Assembly (NCBI GenBank): GCA_024803745.1
Contig: JANJXV010000010.1
Span: 27,828,525 to 27,892,524 of the forward strand
DNA: 64,000 bases
Direction: 5' to 3'
Origin: Megascapheus bottae
Lineage: Eukaryota > Chordata > Mammalia > Rodentia > Geomyidae
The translations under genes were made by a program, and so were the position numbers. Below the pieces are notes generated by a model. The model saw only the letters and a program-made list of their open reading frames with translations. It did no database searches and was not told where the DNA came from. Within the stretch, counting starts at the first letter, position 1. Each line of letters starts with the position of its first letter. Shown one piece after another: positions 1-13,154 of this stretch.

Positions 1-624
1 CATAAATGTATCTTTTTTTCCTAACTAAACTTTATCTTAACAGGTAAGTGAAGAGGAGAATTTATGAGTTTTCAAAATCTGTATGGACAAAAAATGTATA
101 CTGAGGAAAATTTTAAAGAAAGTGGGATTTGGAATACATCAACATTTCACTTGACAAGAAAGCATTTATGAGCCAGGAATTCATGCTTGTAATTGCAGCT
201 ATTTGGGAGGCATAAATCAAAAGGGTTATGATCTGAGACAAGTATGACCAAATAATTAGCAAACCCCAACTTTTTAAAGAAAAAATGCTGTATTTGGAGG
301 TACACACCAGTATCACAGCTACAGAGAAGCTATAACTATCTTGTTTTCTGGTTCAGTCTCTAGACCACCCCACCCCACCTCACCAAATGTCCCAAATGTA
401 AAAAACCATAGGGGGGGCATTGTTCAAATTGCAGAACATCTACTGAACACTCACTGTCCCCTCTTTACAAAAAAGCAATGATATTTGATGTAAGCTCATG
501 TATTGTCACTTAAAGAAATGCATGGCCCTTTAGTACTGTTTTCTGTTTCCATTTGGAGAAAATAATTTTCTTGTGTTGGTAACCCAATCATCTGTGGATC
601 CATGTCTTTGAGGTAAAAGTGGTG

Positions 625-715
625 ACATTAATAAGGATACATTGCATTCATAAGCTGCTGTGTTAAATGTCAACTCTTTGTACAACTACCTAAAAATAAT
701 AAGAATAAGTTGTAA
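625..715 (+). repeat. Old L1 3' tail
   Basis: Contains gtgacattaataagg, tgttaaatgtcaactc and gtacaactacctaaaaat, an arrangement seen again at 895-1170. It matches an older type of rodent L1 3' end ending in an A-rich run. Recognition by pattern only. Confidence 0.5.
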
Positions 716-894
716 ATTAGTCATGTGAAAAGAGATTAAATGAAATGAGCCTGAATTAAAAACTTGCTTCTTTTTATTACCCATGTTATATGATGTCTAG
801 GAATAACAGCTTTGTTATCTGTAACATATCCAAAGTAATTGTTTCTCATTATTAAGTACTAGTGGAGTCAAAGTTCAATGAAATAAATTCCAGA

Positions 895-1170
895 AAACAG
901 GTACTTATAAAGGAGGGGAAGGACCAAAGGAAGAGGGGTAGACAAATGAAGACAAATGAGAGGTGTGTGGGGGAGAATACAGTTAATAATCAATATACAT
1001 CCACAAAATTAGGAAAGTGGTCTGTCAGGAGATATGGGTGAGAATGTTGAAATGGGTGACATTGATCAAGATGCATTGTGTTCTTCAAATGCTTGGTTAA
1101 ATGGTCACTCTTGTACAACTGCTTAAATTATCGTAGAAACACTACTATAACAGATCAAAATCATCATTAT
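895..1170 (+). repeat. Old L1 3' tail, second copy
   Basis: G/A-rich stretch (910-985) followed by gtgacattgatcaag and ttgtacaactgcttaaatt, parallel to 625-715. Probably a second member of the same old L1 tail family. Confidence 0.5.
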
Positions 1171-1390
1171 TTTTATTACACCCAGAAAGAACTCTCCACA
1201 GAAAAAAGATTACACACAACACAGGAGATTTATCTATATGTCTGTCCTAGGGATTTTCTGTTGGCCATTTGGCAACCATTGAAAACCATTTCATAAGCCA
1301 TATTCCCACTAGGATTTTCTGTTTGTTGTAAAAAAAGAAATGGTATCTTACTACTATTAGATTGTTATGGATGTGTGAAAAACTTTTTAC

Positions 1391-1565
1391 TAGTCTTGGG
1401 CTTGAACTTAGTGCCTGGGCTCTGTCCCTGACCCTCAAGTCTAGTGCTCTACTACCACTTAAGCCACAGTGCCACTTCTGGCTTTCTCTGTTTTTATGGT
1501 ACTCAGGATTTGAACCCAGGGCTTCATGCATGCTAGTACCTTCTTAGGCCACATTCATAGCTGAG
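1391..1565 (-). repeat. IDL-Geo-like SINE, diverged
   Basis: Tail side at 1391 (cttgggcttgaacttag), Geo half with ccacttaagccacagtgcc, IDL half with gaacccagggcttcatgc and the end ggccacattcatagctgag. No clear TSD. Confidence 0.85.
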
Positions 1566-1963
1566 AAACTTTTGTTTTTACTGATACATTTTGTTGTATT
1601 ATAATTAGATAATGTTTCCGCAATGGCTATGGAAACATCCCTTTCTGTGTTTTGAACAAATAATGTTCTTCTAGCATTGAAGGGGATGGCATACGATTCT
1701 ATGTCTTGATTCTAGCATTTTTAAACCATTTTTAAACCTATTATCAGAAACTTTGTCAAGAAGGGAAATGTAACTGAGTTAATCAATGAAGAAAGAAGGA
1801 ATATACACATGAAACCTGAATTGTGTCATGTAATTCTTTAGACTATATAATTTCCCATGCTTTCCTTAAAAACCTGCTGATAATTCTAGCTCCTTCTGAA
1901 AATATAAACCACATTGACTAAGAATAAAACTTCAGATGGTAACTTGTTTAAAGTACAGATCCA

Positions 1964-2050
1964 ATTTTTGGAGGGTGAGTTGTGGGGCTTGAACACTATA
2001 GCTCTGCTACTTGACCACAGTGCCACTTCCAGATTCCATTTTTTGTGTGA
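1964..2050 (-). repeat. Partial tRNA-related SINE
   Basis: Contains ggggcttgaacac and cttgaccacagtgccacttcc, matching the Geo-type half. The rest is missing. Confidence 0.6.
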
Positions 2051-2609
2051 AGATACATGTAAATTCAATGAATATCTAAAGGATAGTACATATAAAAGTG
2101 AACTCAATGGTTAGAGTACTGTTATATCTTGATCAAACATTTTTTCATGCTTCAGTTTTTCTCAATATATTTCCATCCTGTTTTTAAAAATAGTAGCAAG
2201 AGGTAGATCACTTTCCTCCTTTCATTAAGGGAACTTTTAATATGCTCATATGACTACTGGGTATAATTAAATTAAATGAGAGGAGTCCTTGGGGACAATC
2301 TTTATATCAGATTCTATATACCTACATCTTTGATTCTTTTTCCTTTTTTAATGTTAGCTTTCTTGATTAGAACAGCAGGGGTTTCCATGAAGAATGATTC
2401 AAAGTTTATTAGTGTAAATTATATCCCACATTTAGATTACTTTCAAAAACAAAGTAATGAATATGTATTTTCTTTAGTCTATACTTGCAAAGTTACTTGT
2501 TTCTAAATCCTTCCACCGCTTCTCCACATATAAATATTTTCTAGGCCTCAAATAAGCACAAGGTCATATGGCAACTTCTATGTAGAGACACATAAAAATA
2601 ATAATGTAG

Positions 2610-2965
2610 TAAGGCCATATAGTATGACACTAAATGAAAGGACCTCCAGGATATAGAAAAAAAGCCATATAATTAGTTATTGTTGTCCTTAATGTATTAT
2701 GTTATCTCTCATCTCTTTTGCTGTCCCTTGGTTATCTCATATTTTTATAGAATTTCACCTTGTTATCTGATATACTGTATATATGCATATTTGGTCATTT
2801 GAAATCGGATAGGGAAGGGGAGAAAACAAGATGAGGGGTGGAGGTAGTGGGAGGAGAGAAATGGTGACCAAGACATGAGAAAGGGTATCATTGTATGTGA
2901 AGTAATGCATCCTGTAGCTGGTGAATATAATGTAACCCTTCTATTAATTACAATAAAATATATGG
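2610..2965 (+). mobile_element. 5'-truncated young L1 (3' UTR only)
   Basis: Plus-strand L1 tail running from 'aaggccatatag' to 'attacaataaaatatatgg'. It is flanked by a perfect 16-bp TSD, aaaaataataatgtag, at 2594-2609 and about 2967-2982. Confidence 0.9.
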
Positions 2966-2982
2966 AAAAAATAATAATGTAG

Positions 2983-4600
2983 GTACATTTTTACACTAAC
3001 AGGATTTGGTTATATTTATGTTGTTGGACATTTGCATGTTATCAGAGAAATGTTTTTTATTCTAATACTTACTCAATGATGGTAATGGCTATGCAGAAAT
3101 TATGCTAAGTATTTTAAACACAATATCATACTATAGATGTAAAAAATTGTAACTTACTTATTTGATTGATTCATCATTTATGCTGTGAAACATATGAAAA
3201 ATTTAGTTCATACTGAACTTAAGTTACTACACTTAGTAAGATATATATTATATTTACATTAAGAAAACTAAATATTGTCATGTTAGGAAATAAAAGGACA
3301 GATTCTTTCTGTGAAGTGAGACAATTGAAAATGAGCATGAAAATACAATTTTACTCAATGAACAACACTTAGAGAAAAATGTTCAATACCAATTTGCATA
3401 TAGTGCTTGATATTTTCTGGATTTTCATAGAAAATTTCAATCAATTTTTAGGCATCTTATTTAATTAATTTTACCTGATGACAGCTTATGCATGCATATA
3501 GTATTTTTCAGCAACTTGCATATCATTAAAAAGAAGATATTAGGAGATACATTATAATCAAATAACTATATGTTAGTTGCTCAAGAAATGTTTATTCTCT
3601 TGTCAATGATAATTTGTAATTTATTTCTTGACTGGATACCATGATTTGGTCATTCTTTTCATTGCATTTTCCTTTCTGGCACACATGTGAAACCTTTATG
3701 AAAAGGCTATAGAATATGAATGCTGCTAGCTTTACTCAAATCTCATTGATGCCAAACATGAATCTGAGTTTATGCTAGTGGTAGAATATCAATAGGAATG
3801 GATGTGTTAGCAAGGTCTCAACTAAACTAAATATCTAAGATTATCAAATTTGCAAAACCAAGGACCATTTTCTCACATTTAAAAGATTGAGCTTTAAGCC
3901 TGTGAAAGGAGGCATGTGATAGTGGGACTAGAAGGATGAGAAAGCAGTCACCTACAAGTGACTGGGAAGCAACAAATCAAGAGAATAGCTATGAGTCTTC
4001 TCTGACCTTTCAAGAGCAGGTGCCAATACCCCTGCTTGACTTCCTCTAATGTGCTCCAACTTAGAAAACAGTTTCACCATCTCCCAGAAGCACCACAGAC
4101 TTCTGTACCAATCAAGACCTTAACATATTGTATTTTGGAGGAACAAATACAAAAAAGATTGAGTTTTCATAGAATTCCCACTGCAGTGTGTCAATGGTAA
4201 TTTTCATAGACACCCAAGATCAACTTCAGTACCGTGGGAATTTTTGCAATTATTTCTGACTTCATAAATTTCACAATGTCTTCTTTTTGCTAGATTTTCA
4301 AATATAGCTATACTTATGGACACATATTTCCTTTACAATTTAATAGGACCTGTATGATTTCCAAACTAGGTTTCTTTATGCATATACTTTATGCATTGGT
4401 CATGCTCATTAACAATTTCCCTACCCTTATTCCATTCTATTTGCCAAACCTAATATTGATGAGGAAGAAAATCTGTTTTAGCCTATGTTTCTTGTAGGGT
4501 ATCTAGGGGTTTTACTCCAAAAATTATTTACATGATTAATTTTCTGCAAGTTTTAAATACAGGCAGTTAGCAAAAGGGTTAGGTAATATTATACAAATAC
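2983..4600. other. Unassigned AT-rich intergenic or intronic DNA
   Basis: No gene, recognisable repeat or conserved-looking open frame seen. The same holds for 1-620, 1175-1390, 1570-1960 and 2050-2600. Confidence 0.5.
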
Positions 4601-4605
4601 AAAGG

Positions 4606-4728
4606 CAGAAAGAAGAAAACAAGAAAGAAGGAAGAAAGGAAGGAAGAAGGGAAGGAAGGGAGGGAGGAGGGAAGGAGGAGGGAAGGAAGGGCAAGGAAAA
4701 TAGAGAGGGAAGAAGTCAGGAAGAGAGA
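4606..4728 (+). repeat. Purine-rich (GGAA/GAAG)n low-complexity tract
   Basis: About 120 bases almost entirely of A and G on the plus strand, with irregular ggaagg and gggagg units. Confidence 0.9.
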
Positions 4729-5175
4729 AGTAAAAATATGTAAATTAAATTTCATAATTATATCTAAGAATCCACCAAATTTCTTAACCCGAAAGTGTGA
4801 ATATAGTAAACTTGAATATAATGACATGAAGAAATATTTAATAAATAGAACAATTCCATTAAGATTTCAAATAAAAATGGAAATTGTGTTGTGATTTCAT
4901 CTCAAGGTATTTCCTGGAGCTAAATTCTAGGATAGTATTTTGGCTCCTGTACAGTTCTTTATGAGAGGAAGATAATCTGATCTTAACCTTCTAGTATTTC
5001 TCAGTCTATTACTTCATAAAATTTTTTTAAGTTTCAATTCAATTGTTAATAGTTCATCCAGTGTGTTTTTCTCGAGTCTCGGAGGCATCTGTTTCTTCCA
5101 GAATCTTCATGTTTTTAACACCAGAACCATGCCTTTTAAAGACAGGACAAATAGAAAAATAAAATATGTAGAACA

Positions 5176-5364
5176 GGTTGGGAGTTCGGTCTGGTGCTAG
5201 AGTGCTTGCCTAGCATGCACAAAAACTTGGGTTCAATTTTCGTTACCACATAACATGGAAAAAGCCAGAAATGTTGCTGTAGCTCAAGTGGGAGAGCTCT
5301 AAACTTGAGAAAGCCCAACCACAGTGTTCAGGCCCTGAGTTCAAGCTCCAGGACTTGCAAAAAA
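5176..5364 (+). repeat. IDL-Geo SINE
   Basis: IDL half with an A-box-like region and gggttcaattttcg in the B-box position, Geo half, and an A tail. Short TSD tatgtagaa on both sides (about 5165 and 5365). Confidence 0.88.
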
Positions 5365-5699
5365 GTATGTAGAATCATAGGGTCTGTTGCATACTTTGCA
5401 ACTGGTCACTGGTATATGACCTCTGAAAGATATATTTTAGTAAAAAATTTCATTATAGGGCCAAGGGATAAGTCAATGATACTGAATACATAGCATCAGT
5501 AAGTGGACTATCCTAACTTCTGTGTTTGCCACAAAAGATGTGGTGGGCAAATAACCATGAGAAAAAAATGATTACATATAATTTGATTAATAATTATTCA
5601 GAAATAGTAAACATCTCAGGGGGAATGCAAACACTGTTGAAATCACTATTCAAGTTTAGCTAAATACTAACATTAGTTGTATTCTACTCTTTTGCACTG

Positions 5700-5805
5700 T
5701 ATCCAGAGGAATATAAATTGCATATACATGCTTATATACATATATAAAGAGAGAATATATAGAGAGAAAGTATATATAGAGTATATATAGAGAAAGTAAA
5801 CGTTA
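5700..5805. repeat. AT/GA-rich simple repeat
   Basis: Mixed tatata and agagaaagtatata units, degenerate. Confidence 0.7.
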
Positions 5806-5835
5806 TTCAACTATGAAATAGATGAAATTGTTTAT

Positions 5836-6695
5836 ATAAAAATAGAAGGAAGATACTCAAAAACTAAACATAGACCTCCCCTATGACCCAGCAATCACAG
5901 TCCTGGACATTTACCCAAATATCTAGGGACAAGACCATACTAAACCTACTGACACAACCATGTTCATTGCAGCATTATTTTCCATAACTAAGCTGTGAAA
6001 TCAACCCAGATGCCTCTCAGTCAGTGAATGGATCAAGAAAATGTGATATTTACTCACAGTGGAATTCTATGCTGCCACCAGAAAGAATGACATTGCCCTG
6101 TTTTTGAGAAAATGGAAAGACTTGGAAAAAGTCATATTAAATGTGCCAGACCCAAAGGAATCTAAAGCTGCATGGTTTCTTCATTTGGAACAATTAGTAT
6201 ATGTCTAGGATTTTCCTAGCAGAGGATCACAATAGCTCATTAGCTATGTACATATAGCTATATAGGATGAGGCTAAGCTGAAATGAACTCCAGGATATGG
6301 AAAAAAGAGGTTTATCTTTGTAGTTGTTTTTAATGTTCTGTGTGTGTGAAGTTACTTCTTTCCCCTTTTTGTTTTCCTTGATGGTTTATCCCCTTTGTTT
6401 GTACCTGATTTTGGTACCTGGTGTTTTGTATATATGTTTATTTATGCAAATTAGGGAAGGAAATGTGAGTACAAGAAGATGAGGCAAAGTAGAAAGTGTG
6501 AACTAATGTAAAAGTGATAGCCACAACTCAATATGTTGGAAATTAACTTTACAACTTGGGAGAGGGTGGAGAAGAGGGAGTGGGAGGGAAAAAGGTGAAG
6601 AGGTAACAATATTCAAGAAGTAATGTACTCACTACCTTATGAATGTAACTGCAACCCCTTTATACATCACTGTGACAATAAAATTAAAAAAAGAG
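5836..6695 (+). mobile_element. Older L1 3' end (ORF2 C-terminus plus 3' UTR)
   Basis: Plus-strand L1. The decayed ORF2 end is at about 5836-6200 and encodes remnants of the PYDPAI and ALFTIAK-like region and the block before the stop. The 3' UTR follows and ends in a tail ('aatgtactcactacctta', 'gacaataaaatt'). More diverged than the young tails. The same 3' UTR type is seen at 39605-39758. Confidence 0.88.
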
Positions 6696-7144
6696 GGAAC
6701 TTGAATTATGAACTCGAAGCCAAATCTACCAATATCATAGGTTTTCAGTCTGATGCAGAATGTATACCTAGAATGATGATGAAAGTGTTGATAATTGTAT
6801 ATCGGTGTAGGAAGGAAATTAGATTGTGAAAGAGTCAGCAGGAGAAAGCTAGGGGAAAGGAGAAAATACTGAGTATAAAAAATTTTATCATCCACATATA
6901 AATATATACATGTACTCTTATACATATATGTGCACACACATATGGAGATAGCATTATTAAATCTATAAAACACTGGAAAGGACAGGATGATAGGTTAAGG
7001 AATAGAGTGGAATGAGTTAACTTGTTTATTACATACCATAAGCATCTATGGAAAGATAACCATGATGCCTTGTGTTAGTAAGGTATCTTGACAAAATAAT
7101 CTAATTATTTATTTTGAATATATACATACGTATATGATGCATTA

Positions 7145-7187
7145 TGTGTGTGAGTGTGTGTGTGTGTGTGTGAGTGTGTGTGTGTGT
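7145..7187 (+). repeat. (TG)n microsatellite
   Basis: Dinucleotide TG run with two GA interruptions. Confidence 0.95.
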
Positions 7188-7199
7188 ACATGTGTATGC

Positions 7200-7425
7200 A
7201 CACCAGTCCTAGGGCTGCAACTCCTTTTTTGGGTATTGTCCATTAGGTTCGTTTCCTCAAGGCTAGCATTCCACCACATGAGTCACATCTCCTCTTTTCA
7301 CTTTCTTTGGTGATTTATTAGAGATAAGTTTCTCACTGACTTGGCTATGTGAAATGGTTTTGAACTGTGATTCTCGCATCTCAGTCTCCTGAGTAGCTAG
7401 GATTATAGATATTTAGCTTGAGATG
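7200..7425 (-). repeat. B1/tRNA dimeric SINE, old
   Basis: Left part is a tRNA-like half (gagtcacatctcc). Right part is a 7SL-derived B1-like half in reverse (tctcagtctcctgagtagc, then aggattatag). Confidence 0.7.
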
Positions 7426-7948
7426 CTATAATTTTGAAGTGTGAAAAATTATTATTCATCTTTTATCTAAGATCTCTGGAAATACATGATTATCCTCTTA
7501 TGTAGTTTTATTTTTTAGTTCTGTCTATACTGACACAAAATATATCATTTTAGCAATGACATATTTTTAATGATCAGAAACATGGTAATGTAGAAATGCT
7601 CTAAAATATAACCAATACAGTGGCACAAAAAAGTATATGAGAAATAAAACATCTAAAAATCTTATATTAAATGATATAAGTATCAGGCACTCTTGAAAAA
7701 GCATAAGAAAGAAGAAAAAAATCTTATTTTATGAAAATATATATTTCAGTGCAATGTAGGAGGACCATGCCAGCAACAACTCCTGGATATGAAGAATTCG
7801 TTTATACTTATTACTAATTGACATGAGGGTAGGAATTGGAGTTGCAAAGAAAGGAACACCAATGTAATTAAATTGAAGCAACATGATGACAGGTTTTCGT
7901 TCAGTGTTGGAAAAATTGAATGGGTGTAAAAAAATTGCAATTAATTTT

Positions 7949-8135
7949 TGCCAGTCCTGGGGCTTGAGCTCAGGGCCTGAGCACTATCCTTGGGTTTTCT
8001 CAAGGCTAGTGCTCTACGACTTGATCCATAAACACCACTTCCAGCTTTTTCTACATATATGGTACAGAGGGATTGATCCTTAGTTTTCATGCATGCTAAG
8101 TGAACACTCTACCACTAGGCCAAATTCCCATCCCT
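7949..8135 (-). repeat. IDL-Geo SINE
   Basis: Tail at the left (ttttgccagtcctgg), Geo half, then IDL half ending caaattcccatccctgg. Diverged from consensus, with possible flanking repeats aaattgcaatt and aaatttgcatt. Confidence 0.9.
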
Positions 8136-8139
8136 GGAA

Positions 8140-8850
8140 ATTTGCATTTTTTACTGCAAAGTTAGACTAGATAATAAAAGATTAGGTTGTAAATATATAA
8201 ATGTTCAATATTGTCAGTTTTATATGTATTTATCATGTCTTCTTTTCTGTCAAAAGATGAAGGAAATGTATGAAGGTTGTGTTTCCAAGTGTTCTTGTAT
8301 TCATATAATTTTATGAGACAGGTAGATTTTCAATAGGAAAAATTCAGAGAAGAGTATTTATTGAAATGCTAATGGTAATTGGCATTTTTTCTCAAAATTT
8401 CAGTACAGGAAATTTAGAAGCTCAATTTAAAGACAGAAATTCTTTCAAACATATATAGAAAGAATCATTTGAGCTTCAGAAGTGCATAGTAGCAAGTTTA
8501 AACCAAGATTCTAAATGAGAAATATGGAGGCATACTGTACTATACATCAACTATAGTAGTAGCTATTTAAAATTAAGCTGTGCAGAATTCCATTTATATA
8601 TTTTAAATATAAATACTTGAAACTTGAAGGATTAATGGCATGCAAGAGTTTCATATTTTGATTCCTGAAAGCTCATTATTTATTTGTTGGCAGATTGATG
8701 AATATGAGTTCAGTATAGCAATTAGACACCATGATAGCCAAGGAAAGATAAGAAATGCATAGAACAGAATTGAAATGTAATATAGTTCTTTCCAGTATAG
8801 ATTATATTCCTAATTGTATCATTTATTTTTGGGTTTTTTTGTTTTTTTTC
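8140..8850. other. Unassigned AT-rich DNA
   Basis: Nothing recognised. Also nothing in 4730-5175, 6700-7140, 7430-7945, 9610-10485, 10715-11675, 11775-12945 and 13170-14225. Confidence 0.5.
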
Positions 8851-8854
8851 TTTC

Positions 8855-9359
8855 CATATTTTTTTTATTGTAATTAGTAAAAGGGTTACATGATATTTGC
8901 CAGATAGAAGGTGCATTAATTCACATACATTGATACCCTTTCACATGTCTTGGTACCCATTTCCCTCCCCCCCACACCCCCCACCTGTCTTGGTTTTCCT
9001 CCCTTCCCTATCAAATTTCAATTATCCAAATACAAATAAATTCAATATATCAAATAACAAAGTGAGATACTATACCAATATGAGATAACCAAGGGACAGC
9101 AAAGGAGATGAGAGATAACATGACTTAGAAAAAATCATATTAAATGAAGTAAGCCAGACTCAAAGGAACTTAGGCTCAATGGTTTCCCTCATTTGTCATA
9201 ATCAGTAGAAACCTTGGGCTCTACTAGCAGAGATCTGCAATAGAGCAAAATCTTGATACATAAGGCCATATAATGTGAAGCTAATTGAAAGGACCTCCAG
9301 GATATAGAAACATAAGCCATATAATGAATGATTGTTGTCCTTAATGCACTATGTTATTT
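8855..9359. mobile_element. L1 3' end with 5' inversion (twin priming)
   Basis: Positions 8855-9121 are an L1 3' UTR read on the minus strand, starting at its tail. Positions 9122-9359 are the adjoining upstream L1 segment in the opposite (plus) orientation, with the end of ORF2 and start of the 3' UTR. The two meet at about the same L1 coordinate (the 'gagataacat' region), as expected from twin-primed reverse transcription. No clean TSD is visible in the T-rich flanks. Confidence 0.88.
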
Positions 9360-9394
9360 TTGCTTTTATTTTATATTTATTTTATTTTTATTTT

Positions 9395-9605
9395 CTTGTC
9401 CGTTGTGGGGATTGAACCCTGGGCCTGGGTGCGTTCTTCACCTCAAGTGCTCTTCCACTTGAGCCACATTGCCATTTCTGGATTTCTGGTAGTTAATCGG
9501 AGATAGGAGTCTCGTGGACTTGTAGCTGGGGATAGCTTTGAACTACGATCCTCAGATATCAGCCTCCTGAGTAGCCAGGATTACAGTTGTGAGCCACCAT
9601 GCTGA
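9395..9605 (-). repeat. B1/tRNA dimeric SINE
   Basis: Reverse orientation. The tRNA-like half comes first (gattgaaccctgggcc, cacttgagccacattgcc), then a B1-like 7SL-derived half (tcagcctcctgagtagcc, gagccaccatgctgag). The best-preserved example of this older dimer in the window. Confidence 0.82.
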
Positions 9606-10489
9606 GCTTTGGTATAGGTTTTTATGCAACAAGTTCTAAAACAGAATGGCAAGATTTAAAGGTCAGTTTTCCTTTTTAATATTTGTTGAAAATCAAAGAT
9701 TTTGCTTTGATATTTTTTCCTTTTTTCTACATACATTTCCTCAGTAGTCTAATAATTTGATGGTGCTTCATATAGATCTCTACAGCGATTTTATAAAGTT
9801 CTGTCAATGGATTTATTAGTTGACATACACAAGATTATTCTAACAATGAAATGATTTGCAAAATAATGCCTTGTGTTAAGTAGTTTTCTGTTTACTAGAA
9901 TGTGAAAATGATTTTGCAATCTGGCCACAACATCTGCCACTCCATTACCTGTAAGAAACGTTTCCTATAGGTTTTAGTATCTTTAGTCACTTCCCACAGG
10001 TGTGACACTACTTAGTTGTTAGGAAGTAAGGGTCTTCACAAGGTCACTATGAATTATAAGATTGAATTATCATATTGCCTATCAATATATTGGTTTTCAA
10101 AATAGATTTTAATGAAAATTTCTTAGTTAATTTTATACTAGTAAATATGGCTCAGGTTTTCACTTTTATTTTACTTGTAAATCACTCTTCAGCTCATTTT
10201 GATAAGTAAGAGTCACTTAAACCTAGTTTTAATGAAGCTGTTTTCTTCCAATAAATTCAAGCTTATTTGATGTCTCAAAAAGAAAGCTTGCTTCAAAAGA
10301 GCCCTCATTCCAATTACTTTTTTCTTTCAATTGGTACAAGGTTCAATGTCAACAATGAGAAATGTTTTTGATCAATCAACTGAGAATTAAAATCACTACT
10401 ATGTCTTTTATATAGGATGGTATAGGGATCATGTTTCTTGCTGATGGTTTGTACTTAGAAACACAAGTTGGTGAAACATTCTACCACTT

Positions 10490-10712
10490 GTTGTTTTGCT
10501 GTTGGCCACAGAGCTTGAACTGGGGGCCTGGGCAGTGTCCTGAGAGTCGCTGGTTTAAGGTAGTGCTCTATCACAACATCACTTTCAGTTTTCTGGTGGT
10601 TAACTGAAGAAAAGTGTTTCACAGACTTTCCTGCCTGGGCTTGAATTATGACCCTCAGGTCTCAGTCTCCTGAGTAGCTAGGCTTACAGGCATAAGCCAC
10701 TGGCACCAGGAT
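10490..10712 (-). repeat. B1/tRNA dimeric SINE
   Basis: Same organisation as 9395-9605, with ctgttggccacagagcttg at the tail side and tctcagtctcctgagtagc in the B1-like half. Confidence 0.8.
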
Positions 10713-11679
10713 AAAATACTTTTAATGACATAGGACAGAATAAATTTAATATAACTCCTCACTATCTTAATATTCAAATAGTAGAATAAAGGAAGTGATG
10801 TACATTGATGGAAAGTGATGAAAGGAGATAGAGTACTTGCTTTCATAAATATGACATCATCTTCTCCTATTGAGTTGAAATCAGAAAAGTACCAATTCAT
10901 TTCCTCCCAATCTTCAAATTAATTCATTGAAGAACTTGTTTCAAAACAAGGATGTGGTTCATCAGAATGTTTTGCCATGTCTAAAGTTGATTAACTTTTT
11001 TATCTATCCTATAACCAATAGTAACAGGAAATCCATGGTTGAAAACAAGAATTCCTTTATCTTTGTCCTTGGATATTTCTAACAGTTTTGAAGGGTTACA
11101 TTTATATAAAATACGAGTAACATTTGTAGACCATGTATACTCTGCTGTAGAGAAGCCAGTATTGACCAGAAACATAGACATATCAGTGTGACTGAAGAAC
11201 GGCAGAAGTTATGAGATCAACTTCAGCATATGTGACTTAGAAATCAAAATTATAAACCAAAGCCTTCATTATTACACTTACATGGCTTTGAGAATAAATT
11301 GTTACTGAGTAGCTTGAGAATATGTCTAAGACACCCCAGTCAGCAGCTCGTTGAGCAAATGCAGTTTTCTCCCTTGTAATCCCCTTATTAAATGTTATTA
11401 ATTCCTGTTGGTATTTTTGAGCTCTTAGAAGTAGTTTTATTTTGTAGAAAGAAGCTAACAAGTTGACTATCTCATTGTCATAAAAAAATATTAACTGTTA
11501 TCCAAATATGAGCCATTTCTTTTCCATTTTTCAGATGTACTTAAATATCTAAGCATTTAAAAGGGTGCTGGGAGACATTTATTACTAGGGTGAAAATTAT
11601 TCTAGTCATATCAAAAGGCAAATCTTATTTTCTGTTTATGTTCTTTCTCCAACAAGCTTATTTAATAAGAAAATATTGC

Positions 11680-11770
11680 CAGGTGCTGGTGGTTTAAGCC
11701 TGTAATCTCAGCCACTTAGGCGGCTGAGATTTGAGGATCACAGTTAGAAGCCAGCCTTAGCAGCAAAGTC
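11680..11770 (+). repeat. B1-like SINE monomer
   Basis: Forward 7SL-derived half: gccaggtgctggtgg, aagcctgtaatctcagcc, gctgagatttgaggatcac. It has a B-box-like part but no tRNA-like half. Confidence 0.82.
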
Positions 11771-12960
11771 AGTAAATGTCTTCTTACCTTCAACTAACCT
11801 CCAATGTTCAGATTTTCATATTATTTTCGTATTTGTCTCACTGAAATGTTATCTGTATCAAAGACCTAATTGTATCTTAAGATTACTGTAGATATACTTA
11901 GTTTAAGATATACTTAGATTAAGTCATACTAGCATTTGTTGGATCAGTTTCTTTATATAAAGGAGAACTGTGGACATATCTGCAGGATTCCTGTAATGTG
12001 AAGATGAAGGTTTCGGTCCAGGTGATGTATTATCTGTAAGTCACTCAACATCAAAGATTCCTGGCTACCACCAGAAGACAGGCAAGAGGAGTGAAACAGG
12101 CTTTTTCATTCCAGTTCTCAGAAGGAACAATCCCGCTGACACCTTGATCTTAGATTTCTACTTCCAGAACTCTGAGAAAAGAAATTTTTGTTTTTCTAAG
12201 ACACCCATTTTTTCGTATATTTTTGCCACAGTTCTAGGAAATGAGTCATGCCTGTGTCAAGAGAAATATCATATTTTTAAAAAATTATCCAATCAGTTTT
12301 TAATTGGTTGCTGGTATAAATTTCAATTTTGAAATCAGATCTTATCCAGGTTCTTTGGCTCACTTGAAGGAAGAGCAAAATCAGAACCAGATCAAAACAT
12401 ACAAATTAACAGATTTAAACTAATTTAAATGATATTTGCCAGAGGCAATGTTTCTTTATGCGTAATAACACAAGTAAATAGTAGGAAGCTAACTGTCATA
12501 TACTTTTGCTTCTGTTTACTTACACTGCTTAGAAACGTAGCCTAAGAGTAATATAAGAATGTCAGTATTGAATTTATTTCTATTTCATAGCCTCTGTAGC
12601 CTAACACCTAATGGGAGAAATGGAAAGTTTTTTTCTTATGAACTCTACAAATTTTCCTCTGTAAACATTTAATTAGGGAATAGAAAGTATAAAGTTACTG
12701 GCAATTCTTAATGGTACAGTTGCAATTATAGATGGTAAGCCTGCCTATGTTGTTAAAGTTTGCCACTCTGTCAAAGATCCTGCATTAGTACTTTCAGAGT
12801 TTCATGGAAGACAAAAGAACTATGCTAGATTAAAAAAAAATAAACATACTTAGTTGTGGCTTAAGGAGAGTCCTACAAATGATCTTGCGCCAAGAAAAAA
12901 TATTCAATCAGGACCATGTCTGGTACTGGAGCAGGAGAGATAAGTAAGAATGGTCATTTT

Positions 12961-13154
12961 TTTTTTTTGCCAGTCCTGGGCTTGAGCTCAGGGCCTGAGC
13001 ACTGTCCTTGGACTTTCTAAAGGCTAGAGCTCTACAACTTGAGCCTCAGCACCACTTCTGGCTTTCTTTTCTATGTATGTGGTACTGAGGAATTGAATAC
13101 AGGTCTTTGTGCATGCTAGGCAAGCACTCTACCACTAGGCCAAACTCTCAGCCC
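12961..13154 (-). repeat. IDL-Geo SINE with exact TSD
   Basis: Complete dimer, tail at the left. Exact 15-bp TSD, aagaatggtcatttt, at 12946-12960 and 13155-13169. Confidence 0.96.
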
